A stretch of 64,000 nt of DNA from Syntrophus buswellii (lineage in GTDB: Bacteria > Desulfobacterota > Syntrophia > Syntrophales > Syntrophaceae): assembly GCF_046097065.1 (NCBI RefSeq), contig NZ_CP175563.1, positions 3,162,001 to 3,226,000 on the forward strand. The letters are read 5' to 3'. The notes under the pieces are model-generated. The model saw nothing but the letters and a program-made list of their open reading frames with translations, did no database searches and was not told where the DNA came from. The position numbers and the translations under genes were made by a program. Below are positions 8,696 through 18,000 of this stretch, in pieces. The first letter of the stretch is position 1. Each line of letters begins with the position of its first letter.

Positions 8696-9247
8696 TCAAT
8701 CGAATTTTGACCCCTGCGAGGGACCGGAAGCCGTCTCCGGCTCATCCAGTGCGGGATTGCCGCCTGCCGGCGGGATCACGGAGCCTTCTGATCGCTCCCG
8801 GACAACGGTGATCGGCACGTTGACGGTCCCGGCATAAAAAACGACAAGTTCCGCTGGAATGGTCCCCTCATTCACGCCGTAATGGAGCTTGTTCACCACC
8901 TCGACGATGGGGTCCCCGGCCTTGAGGTGCAGCGTGTCTCCCCCGGTCGTCACGACCGTCAGCCCCCCGCTGAGCACAATGCCGGCATTGATCACGGGAT
9001 GGCTGTGCGTTTCCAGCCGGGCCCCTGCGGGGATGGTGATCCTCCGGATTGAGATCTCCGGCTGACTTTGCGGATAGGCAGGCAGCAGCTGCCCATCCCA
9101 GCTCCTGGTCGTTTTGACGAGTTCCCTGGAGACAATGGAAACCGGGTCCGCCTCCAGACCGGGCCGAAAAGTAGAAGCGCAGCCGCTCAACAGAAACAGG
9201 ACAACGGAAAGGGTTACCGGAAAGCCGATCCTTTTTTGGGGCATCAT
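8696..9247 (-). CDS. Cupin-domain lipoprotein
   Basis: About 183 residues. The signal peptide PVTLSVVLFLLSGCA ends in a lipobox (LSGC), so the mature protein is a lipid-anchored envelope protein. The body is a single cupin: RLETHSHPVINAGIVLSGG gives the first metal-binding motif and GDPIVEVVNKLHYGVNEG the second. Two ATGs (9247, 9244) follow a GTG; AAGGAAGG ends 5-8 bases before them, so one of the ATGs is the real start. Ligand and function are unknown. The MFS gene follows on the same strand and the two may form a small envelope/transport unit. Confidence 0.75.
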   Translation of the reverse strand: MMPQKRIGFPVTLSVVLFLLSGCASTFRPGLEADPVSIVSRELVKTTRSWDGQLLPAYPQSQPEISIRRITIPAGARLETHSHPVINAGIVLSGGLTVVTTGGDTLHLKAGDPIVEVVNKLHYGVNEGTIPAELVVFYAGTVNVPITVVRERSEGSVIPPAGGNPALDEPETASGPSQGSKFD

Positions 9248-9419
9248 ATGCACCTTCCTTCATTTTTGGCTACCCATGTTCCTGCACAGAGCGCACCAGG
9301 CACACCCATCAATTTTTTGCGGAGGGCGCAGGAACAGAAGAAACAGGCGGATGGATCCTTGAAATAACCGACCGTGTTCGGCTATGCTGCGCCGGAGCAC
9401 AAAAAGGAGCGATCCTGCC

Positions 9420-10994
9420 GTGAACGAAGACCGCAAAAACCGATTCTGGGGAGAAACGACGGCGTTTCTCGCCCTGTTTCTCGACAACGTCGGGGTGCTC
9501 ATCTTTCTCAGCGCCATTCTCGTCCACACCTTCAACTACCCGGCAGAAATCATCCTGACGCGCATGATCCCCGGCACCGCCATGGGGATTTTCTTCGGCG
9601 ACCTCCTCTACAGCCTTCTGGCCCTTCGTCTGGCCCGGAAAACCGGCCGCAGGGATGTCACCGCGATGCCGCTCGGCCTGGATACGCCATCCACGATCGG
9701 GATCGCCTACGCTGTCCTCGGCCCGACGTACATCGCCTCGCAGGACGCGCTGCTCACCTGGCACGTCGGCATGGCCACCCTCTTCATGATCGGCATCGTC
9801 AAGATGGTCACTTCCTTTTCCGGCGCCTGGATTCAGCGGATTTTTCCCACGGCCGGACTCCTGGGATCGATCGCCGGGGTCGGGCTTCTGCTGCTCGGCT
9901 TTCTGCCCCTCATCGAAATCTTCAACGAAGTGGTGGTGGGGATGGTGGCCATGGGACTGATCCTGGCCGTGCTGATCGGCAAGCTCCAGCTTCCGGGACG
10001 CGTTCCCGGCGTTCTGGCTGCCGTCATCCTCGGGACCGCCCTTCATTTTGCTCTGGGATACGCCGGATACATCCCGGAATTCAAGACACCCGCCTTTGAC
10101 ATGAAGCTCTGCATCCCGCTTTTTTCCCTGGACTTTCTGCAAACCCTTCCCCGGTGCATCCCGTATCTGCCGCTGGCCATTCCCTTCGGCATCCTCACGA
10201 TCATCGGCGGCATCAACAATACCGAAAGCGCCCGTCTGGCAGGCGATGCTTACCGGACAAGGGACATTCTCCTCACGGAGGCATGCACCTCCCTGATTGC
10301 CGCCTTCTTCGGCGGGGTGGCCCAGACCACGCCCTACATCGGCCACCCGGCTTACAAAAAGATGGGGGCAACCTGGCTGTACACGCTTTTTACCGCCCTT
10401 GCAGTCGGCATCGGCTCCGTCGTCGGCCTGATGTCCCTCTTTGTCGGACTGATTCCCCGGGCCGTTATCGCCCCCATTTTCCTCTTCATCGGCTTCGAGA
10501 TCGTCCATCAGGCCTACAGGGAGTCGCCGGACGCCCACTCTGCCGCCGTAAGCCTCAGCTTCCTGCCGGTCGTCGCCCATCTAGTGACCATTATTCTTCG
10601 CCAATTCCTGGACGCGGCCTCCATTACCCCTGAGGCGTTACCGGTTCGCCTGCAGGTCCTGCATTCAACCCTCACGGTGCTCAGTAACGGCTTCATAGTG
10701 ACCGGCCTGCTCTGGGGCAGCATGCTGGCCTTTCTCATCGACCAACAGGTCCGCCTTGCCGCCCTGTGCACCTTGACCTGCGCGGGCCTGACCCTGTTCG
10801 GCTTCATCCATTCCGTTCATCCCGGCGGAGAGATTTACCTTCCCTGGCAGATTTCCTCCCCCAGGCCCTTCATGATCGCCCTGGGCTATTTCCTGTTCTC
10901 CTGCATCCTGCCGGCGTTAACGAAACGCAGACAGGCCAATCCGGAGCCTTTATCGGCGGAATCTTCAGAAGGGAAATCCGTGACCAGCGGGTGA
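9420..10994 (+). CDS. NCS2-family (xanthine/uracil-type) permease
   Basis: 524 residues with 12-14 membrane segments. The layout is that of the nucleobase:cation symporter-2 superfamily: a first segment FLALFLDNVGVLIFLSAI, a glycine-rich repeat, and GGINNTESARLAGDAYRTRD in the segment-8 region that carries the substrate-binding acidic residue in UraA-like transporters. I chose GTG at 9420 because AAGGAG stands 11-16 bases upstream; an ATG at 9384 has no ribosome site. Likely import of a purine, pyrimidine or related anion, but similar proteins of this subgroup are uncharacterised. It is convergent with the small membrane protein at 11093. Confidence 0.8.
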   Translation: MNEDRKNRFWGETTAFLALFLDNVGVLIFLSAILVHTFNYPAEIILTRMIPGTAMGIFFGDLLYSLLALRLARKTGRRDVTAMPLGLDTPSTIGIAYAVLGPTYIASQDALLTWHVGMATLFMIGIVKMVTSFSGAWIQRIFPTAGLLGSIAGVGLLLLGFLPLIEIFNEVVVGMVAMGLILAVLIGKLQLPGRVPGVLAAVILGTALHFALGYAGYIPEFKTPAFDMKLCIPLFSLDFLQTLPRCIPYLPLAIPFGILTIIGGINNTESARLAGDAYRTRDILLTEACTSLIAAFFGGVAQTTPYIGHPAYKKMGATWLYTLFTALAVGIGSVVGLMSLFVGLIPRAVIAPIFLFIGFEIVHQAYRESPDAHSAAVSLSFLPVVAHLVTIILRQFLDAASITPEALPVRLQVLHSTLTVLSNGFIVTGLLWGSMLAFLIDQQVRLAALCTLTCAGLTLFGFIHSVHPGGEIYLPWQISSPRPFMIALGYFLFSCILPALTKRRQANPEPLSAESSEGKSVTSG

Positions 10995-11092
10995 AGATCG
11001 GCTGAATGCCATCGGCGGTTCGATCCCGGAAGCATCTCCGGGGCTCTTTTCCATCCGCGGCCCAAGCACTCAAAGACCATCCCGGGATGATG

Positions 11093-11446
11093 CTACATGA
11101 AATGAAAGAGATACGCTCCGTAGAGGTGATATGTGGCAACGGCTGCGTACAAGAGGGTGGCGATTGCCAGAAGATTCAGTTTCCAGCTTTTAACAAAGGG
11201 CAGCAGCACAAACAGGACCGCCAGGAACAAGAGCTTCGTCGCCAGAACCGCATTGAATTCATCTATCTGGAAAAGCCTCGCCACGAAGGGGTTCAGTTCA
11301 CGGCAGCCGTTGGATAACGCGTGCTTCGTCGCAAAGTAATCCAGCAGATTCAACGAGGTCAGCAGGATCCACAGGGCAGCCGGAACGGCAAACATGCGGC
11401 CCGGGTTCCATCCCCACATTTTTTCGCATTTGAATTCTTGAATCAT
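11093..11446 (-). CDS. DUF5658-like small membrane protein
   Basis: 117 residues from the ATG at 11446 (GAGGTG about 10 bases upstream); a longer frame to 11533 reads as non-coding. Three to four hydrophobic helices. The segment LNLLDYFATKHALSNGCRELNPF carries the acidic/asparagine pattern NLLD...G..E.NP of DUF5658 membrane proteins. Function unknown. A possible promoter lies 115-140 bases upstream and shares a motif with the two sorting-signal protein genes at 51-53 kb. Confidence 0.65.
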   Translation of the reverse strand: MIQEFKCEKMWGWNPGRMFAVPAALWILLTSLNLLDYFATKHALSNGCRELNPFVARLFQIDEFNAVLATKLLFLAVLFVLLPFVKSWKLNLLAIATLLYAAVATYHLYGAYLFHFM

Positions 11447-11559
11447 CTGCCAAGTACACCTCACGATTTTTTTAAAAGGCAAACAGGCACGCCAGCTGAC
11501 AGATGCTGATTCCCGCCGCGGCTGTTGTTTCATCGCCGGGCGAAAGAATCTCTGTTTTT

Positions 11560-11604
11560 TGAATACAGGAGTGTGAGGTGTTTCACAATCGGGAAAGGCC
11601 TGAT
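11560..11604 (-). promoter_or_regulatory. Possible promoter with the ATCA-N6-TCCCGATTG motif
   Basis: On the minus strand ATCA, six bases, then TCCCGATTG (11594-11586) overlaps a -35 hexamer TTGTGA (11588-11583), followed after 17 bases by TATTCA (11565-11560). The same ATCA-N6-TCCCGATTG arrangement with a 17-base spacer precedes the genes at 51097 and 52530. The far-upstream CCTAAGGT box of those two is absent here. It would drive the 11093-11446 gene. Confidence 0.35.
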
Positions 11605-11713
11605 TTATGGGCCTTGAAAATCTGATTTAAGCCTTTCCTGTTACTGAAATGGAGTAAGGAATGATAGGTATCCGAAGGCTAAGCCCCGGCGTTACGGGAC
11701 AGGCATCCCCTCT

Positions 11714-12871
11714 TCAGGAAAGATGCTTTTCCAGGCGGTTGATGCGAAAATCCAGGAGCAGTTCCACGAACGCGCGGCGGGTAAGGGGAGGGTCCGTCAT
11801 CCCGAAGAAGCGAGGGGGGGCCGGCTCCCCCGGAAATTCAGCGGTCGAAAGAGTCCAGTCGGCGACACGGGCGATGGCGGAGGCCAGTTCCGCCTCCAAC
11901 GGCTCCGCCGTCCGGATCGGGATGATCTGACGGCTGTCCGCGGCAGCCTTCAGGGTCTCCAGAACGCCTCCACCGCCGACTCTCGCCGCCGCCGGTTTTC
12001 GCAGGGCCGATTGAAGACGGCGGGTCAACCCGGAATGGACGGAATCGACGGAAACATAGTAGCCCTTCCTGAACAGCAGGCGACCCGAACCGGACGATGA
12101 AAACGTCACATCCCCGGGAAGATGAAGGATCAGCAGGGTGCAGCCGAAGTCCCCGCTTTCCCGCTCCAGAAGAGACCAGGGGATCGACAGTTTCCGGATG
12201 TTCGGGCCGGGCGTCATGTCCGGCTGCCAGTCGACCGCGAGGGGATGAAACCGGACCAGGTCCCGCACAGCCAGAAAGGCCGACGCAAAGGCGAAGTCGG
12301 TGTGGTAGTCGGGCAGAAAGTAATCCGCATGGGGGCAGCCGACAAGAAACAGGACATGTGCCGGCGTCCCCCGCCGGGCAAGCTCGGCCAGTTCCAGCAG
12401 ATGCCGCCGCCCGCGGGAGGTGACGGCATCGGGAAACATGGCGATCCGGCGGCCGAAGAGCGTGCAGGATTTCACCTCCAGCAGGTGCTGAAGACCGCCC
12501 TCCTCCAGCAGAAAGTCGAAGCGGCTGGAACCTCGGGTGACTTCACGCCGCACAATCCGCATCTCTTCGAAACCGGGCAGGCGGCGCCGGCCCAGGAGGT
12601 CGGCCACGATGTCATTGCAGGCCAGGGTATGGAGCATGACGGGACGGCCCTCCCGTTCGACGGCCACAACGAGCCCCTGAAGTTTGCGGTTAGCAGCGGT
12701 TTCCTGCCGGATGACATAAAGCTCGCTGTCCGGCAGCAGCAGCTCCCATAGACGTCCCGGATTGGGCAGATAGGCCTCCAGGATTTCAGAACCCAGAGCG
12801 CAGCGCACCGTGAACCGGTTCGGCCTGGCGATAAACCGGGCCTTTTCGATCGTCCTTCCCATTCGTTTCAA
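11714..12871 (-). CDS. sfsA: SfsA nuclease-like protein fused to a DUF123 domain
   Basis: 385 residues against about 235 for ordinary SfsA. Residues 1-about 235 are SfsA-like: RFTVRCALGSEILEAYLPNPGRL, the central FDFLLEEGGLQHLLEVKSCTLF with acidic/ExK nuclease-type residues, and FPDAVTSRGRRHLLEL. SfsA binds DNA and is reported as a DNA/RNA nuclease. Residues about 245-385 look like DUF123, a GIY-YIG-related domain: CTLLILHLPGDV, then GRLLFRKGYYVSVDSVHSGL and TRRLQSALRK. Joining two nuclease-like domains in one chain is the notable point. It is a single gene, divergent from the TetR gene. Confidence 0.8.
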   Translation of the reverse strand: MKRMGRTIEKARFIARPNRFTVRCALGSEILEAYLPNPGRLWELLLPDSELYVIRQETAANRKLQGLVVAVEREGRPVMLHTLACNDIVADLLGRRRLPGFEEMRIVRREVTRGSSRFDFLLEEGGLQHLLEVKSCTLFGRRIAMFPDAVTSRGRRHLLELAELARRGTPAHVLFLVGCPHADYFLPDYHTDFAFASAFLAVRDLVRFHPLAVDWQPDMTPGPNIRKLSIPWSLLERESGDFGCTLLILHLPGDVTFSSSGSGRLLFRKGYYVSVDSVHSGLTRRLQSALRKPAAARVGGGGVLETLKAAADSRQIIPIRTAEPLEAELASAIARVADWTLSTAEFPGEPAPPRFFGMTDPPLTRRAFVELLLDFRINRLEKHLS

Positions 12872-13058
12872 TCCCTTTTCCGGATTTCAGCCGGCGTTTC
12901 CGCAAAGTCCATCCGGACTTGAAATCAGCCCCCCGTCCGAGGCATGCAATGTGAATGGAAAGTCCTATCATACCGTCGACGCGGATGCCAGGGTATCTTT
13001 CCCCACCGCTTTCCGGCGGAGTCCACCGCTGTGTTCCCTCTGAACACAATGAAAAGGC

Positions 13059-13086
13059 TTGACAAAATTCAGGCAAAAAATTAAAA
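13059..13086 (+). promoter_or_regulatory. Promoter of the tetR-type gene
   Basis: TTGACA at 13059-13064 is a perfect -35 hexamer. After 16 bases comes TTAAAA (13081-13086), an acceptable -10. The palindromic operator at 13102-13119 would lie about 10 bases after the start point, where a bound repressor would block transcription. Confidence 0.5.
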
Positions 13087-13101
13087 AGTCGCCTTATTCA
13101 A

Positions 13102-13119
13102 TGAATGAATGTTCATTCA
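13102..13119. promoter_or_regulatory. Operator 1 for the TetR-family repressor
   Basis: Perfect inverted repeat TGAATGAA-tg-TTCATTCA (8-base arms, 2-base centre), 20 bases before the regulator's start codon. The same core recurs upstream of the pump genes at 13730-13745, which marks it as the repressor's own site. Confidence 0.75.
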
Positions 13120-13139
13120 CCTACAGAAAAGAGAAAACC

Positions 13140-13715
13140 ATGACGATGCCGGACAAACGGAATGACATCATCCAGGGCGCACTGGAACTGATCACGGAGA
13201 AGGGCTTTCACGGCGCCACGATGGCGATGATCGCCGAGAAGTCCGATGTCGCTGTAGGCACCATCTATCGGTACTTCGAGAACAAGGATGTTCTGATCAA
13301 CGCGTTGTACCATGAACTGGAGGAAAAGATCCTCGGGGCTCTCCGGAAGGAGTACTCTGCGGAAAAGCCCTTCCGGGAGCGGTTTCTCCTCATCGGAACC
13401 ACCCTTCTCCACTATTTCATATCGTTTCCGGTGCATTTCCGTTACATGGAACAGTACCACAACTCCCCCTACGGCATCTCCCTGCGCAGGGATCAGCTTC
13501 TGAACAAGGCGGATGATGTGGATATCACCAGGCAGCTCTTTACCGAAGGGATCATCCAGCAGGTTCTGAAGGATTTCCCCCTTGCCGTCCTTTTCGACCT
13601 GGCCTTCGGCCCCCTGGTCGCTCTGGCGCGGGATCATATCCTGGGGTTCATCGTCCTGGACGATACCCTGATCACACGGACCGTGGAGGCCTGCTGGGAT
13701 GGAGTCAAAAGATAA
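13140..13715 (+). CDS. TetR-family transcriptional repressor of the RND pump
   Basis: 191 residues. The N-terminal helix-turn-helix is typical of TetR proteins: ALELITEKGFHGATMAMIAEKSDVAVGTIYRYFENKDVLI. The rest is a helical ligand-binding and dimerisation domain. A frame reaching back to 13059 exists, but the promoter and operator lie inside it, so the ATG at 13140 is the likely start; its ribosome site is weak. The gene directly precedes a three-gene RND efflux operon in the same direction. Matching palindromes before both transcription units argue that it represses itself and the pump, being released by an unknown pump substrate. Confidence 0.9.
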   Translation: MTMPDKRNDIIQGALELITEKGFHGATMAMIAEKSDVAVGTIYRYFENKDVLINALYHELEEKILGALRKEYSAEKPFRERFLLIGTTLLHYFISFPVHFRYMEQYHNSPYGISLRRDQLLNKADDVDITRQLFTEGIIQQVLKDFPLAVLFDLAFGPLVALARDHILGFIVLDDTLITRTVEACWDGVKR

Positions 13716-13729
13716 GGAAAAGCGCTTCA

Positions 13730-13745
13730 GAATGAACTTTCATTC
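13730..13745. promoter_or_regulatory. Operator 2 for the TetR-family repressor, before the RND operon
   Basis: Inverted repeat GAATGAA-ct-TTCATTC with 7-base arms and a 2-base centre, the same half-site and spacing as the 13102-13119 operator. It lies 15 bases after the repressor stop and 118 bases before the adaptor gene. An AGGAG and a four-codon frame ATG-GTT-CTT-TTT-TAA (13757-13771) follow, possibly a leader minicistron. Confidence 0.7.
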
Positions 13746-13862
13746 AGGAGAATCCAATGGTTCTTTTTTAAAACATTTCGCCGTTCATGGCCATACGAAA
13801 TCCGGAATCTGAAAAACAGCAGAGGATGCAGACTCTTTCATTTCAAGCGGTAGAGGTGGAAC

Positions 13863-15065
13863 ATGCACATTCGTGACAGCGTAAGGCTCATAGCTATTGC
13901 AGGAGTCCTGGCCGGATTCCTGGTTGTTGCCGGCTGCGGGGAAGAGAAACAGCCCCCGCAGGGTGGCCCTCCCGAAGTGGCCGTGGTAACCGTGCAAACG
14001 GAGCAGGTAAAGATCACCAACGAACTGCCCGGCCGGACATCCGCCTATCTGATGGCGGAGGTCCGGCCCCAGGTGAGCGGTATTCTCCAGAAGCGCCATT
14101 TCACAGAGGGATCGGATGTAAAGGCCGGCGATGTTCTCTATCAGATTGACCCGTCGACATATCAGGCAGCCTATGCCAGCGCCAAGGCCAACCTCGCCCG
14201 GGCGGAGGCCAATGTGACTTCCATCCGCTACCGGGCCGAACGCTACAAGGAGCTGGTCGGCAGCAAGGCGGTCAGCCGCCAGGAATACGATGATGCCGCC
14301 GCCGCCCTCAAGCAGGCCGAGGCGGAAATCCAGGCCGGCAAGGCGGCGGTGGAAACCGCCCGCATCAACCTGGCCCATACGCGGATTACCGCCCCCATTT
14401 CCGGCCGCATCGGCAGATCTCTTGTGACCGTCGGCGCCCTGGCAACGGCCGGCCAGGGAATCGCATTGACCACGATCCAGCAGATCGACCCCATCTACGT
14501 CGACGTCACCCAGTCAAGCAGCAGCCTGCTGCATCTCAAGAAGAGCATGGCCAGCGGCATCCTCAAGAAGGAAAACGTCAATTCGGCAAAGGTCAAACTT
14601 CTCCTGGAGGACGGCACGTTCTATCCCCTGGAAGGAAAGCTCCAGTTCCGTGACATCACGGTTGACCCGACGACCGGATCCTTCATTCTCCGCATTGTGT
14701 TCCCCAATCCGGAGGGAATTCTTCTCCCCGGAATGTACGCACGGGCCGTCATCGAAGAAGGGGTCAATGAGCAGGCCCTCCTGGTCCCCCAGCAGGGCGT
14801 CAGCCGCGACCCGAAGGGGAATCCCCTTGCCCTGGTTGTGGACGCCGACGGAAAAGTCCAGCAGCGGATGCTGAAGGTCGATCGGACCATCGGCGATAAA
14901 TGGCTGGTGTCATCGGGTCTCGCAGCCGGCGATAGGGTCATCGTGGAGGGTGCGCAGAAGGTGAAACCGGGGATTCCGGTGCAGGTGGTTCCTTTTGCTG
15001 CCGCCAAGGCAACAGACAGCGGGGAGAACGGGCGCGTGATCCCTCCGGCGACGAAAACAAACTGA
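13863..15065 (+). CDS. RND efflux periplasmic adaptor (AcrA/MexA family) lipoprotein
   Basis: 400 residues. The signal peptide LAGFLVVAGCGEEKQ has a lipobox (VAGC), so the adaptor is anchored in the inner membrane by lipid. Then come the lipoyl half-motif and barrel of membrane fusion proteins (LPGRTSAYLMAEVRPQVSG), a helical hairpin (about residues 100-165, ANLARAEANVTSIRYRAERY) and the second lipoyl half (ITAPISGRIGRSLVTVGAL). It bridges the inner-membrane pump and the outer-membrane channel. GAGGTGG lies close upstream of the ATG. It is the first gene of a three-gene operon with 12 bases to the pump gene, and it lies downstream of an operator matching the TetR gene's own. Confidence 0.93.
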   Translation: MHIRDSVRLIAIAGVLAGFLVVAGCGEEKQPPQGGPPEVAVVTVQTEQVKITNELPGRTSAYLMAEVRPQVSGILQKRHFTEGSDVKAGDVLYQIDPSTYQAAYASAKANLARAEANVTSIRYRAERYKELVGSKAVSRQEYDDAAAALKQAEAEIQAGKAAVETARINLAHTRITAPISGRIGRSLVTVGALATAGQGIALTTIQQIDPIYVDVTQSSSSLLHLKKSMASGILKKENVNSAKVKLLLEDGTFYPLEGKLQFRDITVDPTTGSFILRIVFPNPEGILLPGMYARAVIEEGVNEQALLVPQQGVSRDPKGNPLALVVDADGKVQQRMLKVDRTIGDKWLVSSGLAAGDRVIVEGAQKVKPGIPVQVVPFAAAKATDSGENGRVIPPATKTN

Positions 15066-15077
15066 CGGAGGCTCACA

Positions 15078-18000
15078 ATGTTATCACGATTCTTTCTGGA
15101 CCGGCCGGTGTTCGCCTGGGTCATCGCCATCATCATGATGGCGGCGGGAGGCCTGGCCATTTACAATCTGCCCATTTCACAGTACCCCCCCATCGCGCCG
15201 CCGTCCATCGCCATTACCGCTTTCTACCCGGGGGCTTCCGCCGAGACGGTCGAAAACAGCATCACCCAGATCATCGAGCAGAAGATGACCGGCTTCGACA
15301 AGATGCTGTACCTTTCAGCGACCAGCGATTCCTCCGGCCAGTCCCGCATCGAGTTGACCTTTGCCCCGGGAACCGATCCGGATCTGGCCTGGGCCCAGGT
15401 GCAGAACAAGCTTCAGCTCGCCATGGCGAGCCTGCCGGAGGTGGTGCAGGATGCCGGTGTCAAGGTGGCTAAATCCACGCGAAACTGGCTGCTGATCGTG
15501 GGCCTGATCTCGGAAGACGGAAGCATGGATGGCAATGACCTGCGCGACTATGCCCAATCCAACCTGGAAAAGGTGCTCTCCAGGGTACCGGGAGTCGGCG
15601 AGGTGGAGATTTTCGGCTCCCAGTATGCCATGCGGATCTGGCTGAACCCCGACAAGCTGACCGATTACGGAATGACCATCCCGGATGTCATCACCGCATT
15701 GAAGGCCTACAACGTGGAGGTCTCCGCAGGTCAGTTCGGCGGCGCCCCGGCTGTGGAAGGCCAGCGGCTCAACGCCGCCATCATCGTCCAGAGCATGCTC
15801 AAGACGCCGGAGGAGTTTGCCGCCATTCCTCTGCGCACCAATCCGGACGGCTCCGTTGTGCGGGTCAGGGATATAGGCAGGACGGAGCTGGGCACGGAAA
15901 CCTATGATATCCAGTCGCACTACAACGGCAAACCCTCCGCCGGACTCGCCATTCGCCAGGCCGCAGGCGCCAATGCCCTGGAGACGGCGGATAATGTTCG
16001 AAACAAGATGGCGGAAATGAGCCGATTCTTTCCAACCGGCATGAAAGTCGTTTATCCCTACGACACCACTCCTTTTGTCAGCGTGGCGATTCATGAGGTG
16101 GTCAAGACCCTTTTCGAGGCGATCCTGCTGGTTTTTCTGGTCATGTTCCTCTTCATGGGAAATCTTCGGGCCACGCTGATCCCGACCATCGCCGTGCCTG
16201 TCGTGCTCCTCGGAACCTTTGCGGTGCTGGGCCTCTTCGGATTTTCCATCAACATGCTGACCATGTTTGCCATGGTGCTGGCCATCGGCCTGCTGGTGGA
16301 TGACGCCATTGTCGTGGTGGAAAACGTCGAGCGGATCATGAGAGAAGAAGGGCTTTCTCCCAAGGAGGCCACCCGCAAGTCCATGGAACAGATCACCAGC
16401 GCCCTGATCGGCATCGGGCTGGTTCTCTCCGCGGTCTTCGGCCCCATGGCTTTTTTCAGCGGATCCACGGGGGTCATCTACCGCCAGTTCTCCATCACCA
16501 TCACCGCCTCCATGCTGCTTTCCGTTCTGGTGGCCCTCATTCTGACGCCCGTCCTCTGCGCCTCCCTTCTCAAACCGGTGTCTGCGGGGCACGAAACGGC
16601 GGAGAACTCCATCTTTTTTCTGCGCCCCTTTTTCCGGTGGTTTGACCGCACGTTTTCCCGCATCCGTGATTTCTACCTCCGCCTGGTCGACCATTCCCTC
16701 TCCCGAAAGCTCCGCTATCTGGCCGTTTTTCTCGTGATTGTGGCCGCCCTGGGATTTCTGTTCCTCCGTATGCCCACTTCCTATCTTCCCGACGAAGATC
16801 AGGGATTTCTCATGATTCAGGCCATGCTTCCGGCAAATTCAGCCCTGGAACAGACGGACGACGTCATGAAAACGGTCAGGAATCACTTTCTGGAAAACGA
16901 GAAAGATGCCGTCAAATCCATCATGACGATTTCCGGCATGAACTTTTCCGGCCGGGGGCAGAACGCGGGACTGGCCTTTGTCCAGTTGAAGGACTGGGAT
17001 TTACGAAGCCGGCAGGATCTGAAGGTGGGGGCCGTGGCCGGAAGGGCCATGGGGACATTTTCCAGGATTCGCAATGCCATGGTTTTTGCCTTTGCACCTC
17101 CCGCAGTGATTGAACTGGGCACGTCCAAAGGGTTCGACCTCCAGCTCCTCGACCGGGGCGGCATGGGACACGCCCGGCTGATGGCGGCCCGGAATCAGCT
17201 CCTCGGCATGGCGGCTCAAGACAAGGTGTTGACGAAGGTCCGGCCCAATGGCCTGGAAGATGTGCCGGAGTACCGGGTTGACGTCGACTGGGAAAAGGCC
17301 GGCGCGCTGGGATTGCCGATAACGTCGATCCACAGTACGATCTCTGCGGCCTTCGGCAGCGTCTATGTCAATGACTTCATCCAGGCCGGCCGGGTCAAGC
17401 GGGTATACGTCCAGGCGGATGCCCCCTACCGCATGCTGCCCAGTGACCTGGAAAAGCTTCACGTGCGCAATAACGCGGGCCGGATGGTTCCCTTTTCCTC
17501 CTTCGCCACGGGACACTGGACATCCGGCTCTCCCAAACTGGAGCGATACAACGGTTTCCCGTCCGTCAACATCGTGGGAGAGGCGGCGGCGGGCAGGAGT
17601 TCCGGTGAAGCCATGGAGGCCATGGAAGGGTTTGTCGCAAAGTTGCCGCAGGGTGTCGGCTTCGACTGGACCGGCCTTTCCTACCAGGAGCGGATGGCCA
17701 GCTCTCAGGCCGGATTGCTCTATGCCTTTTCCATTTTCGTGATCTTCCTCTGCCTGGCAGCCCTCTATGAGAGTTGGCCGATCCCCTTTTCGATCCTGTT
17801 CGCCCTGCCTCTCGGGGTCATTGGCGGCGTCATCGCCTCAAGCCTGCGGGGATTGCCCAATGACGTCTATTTTCAGATCGGCCTTCTGACGACCCTTGGG
17901 CTCACCACCAAAAACGCCATCCTGATCGTCCAGTTCGCGAAGGCCGGACGGGAAAGGGGCATGGATCTGATCGAAGCCACCCTGGAGGGGGCCCGATTGC

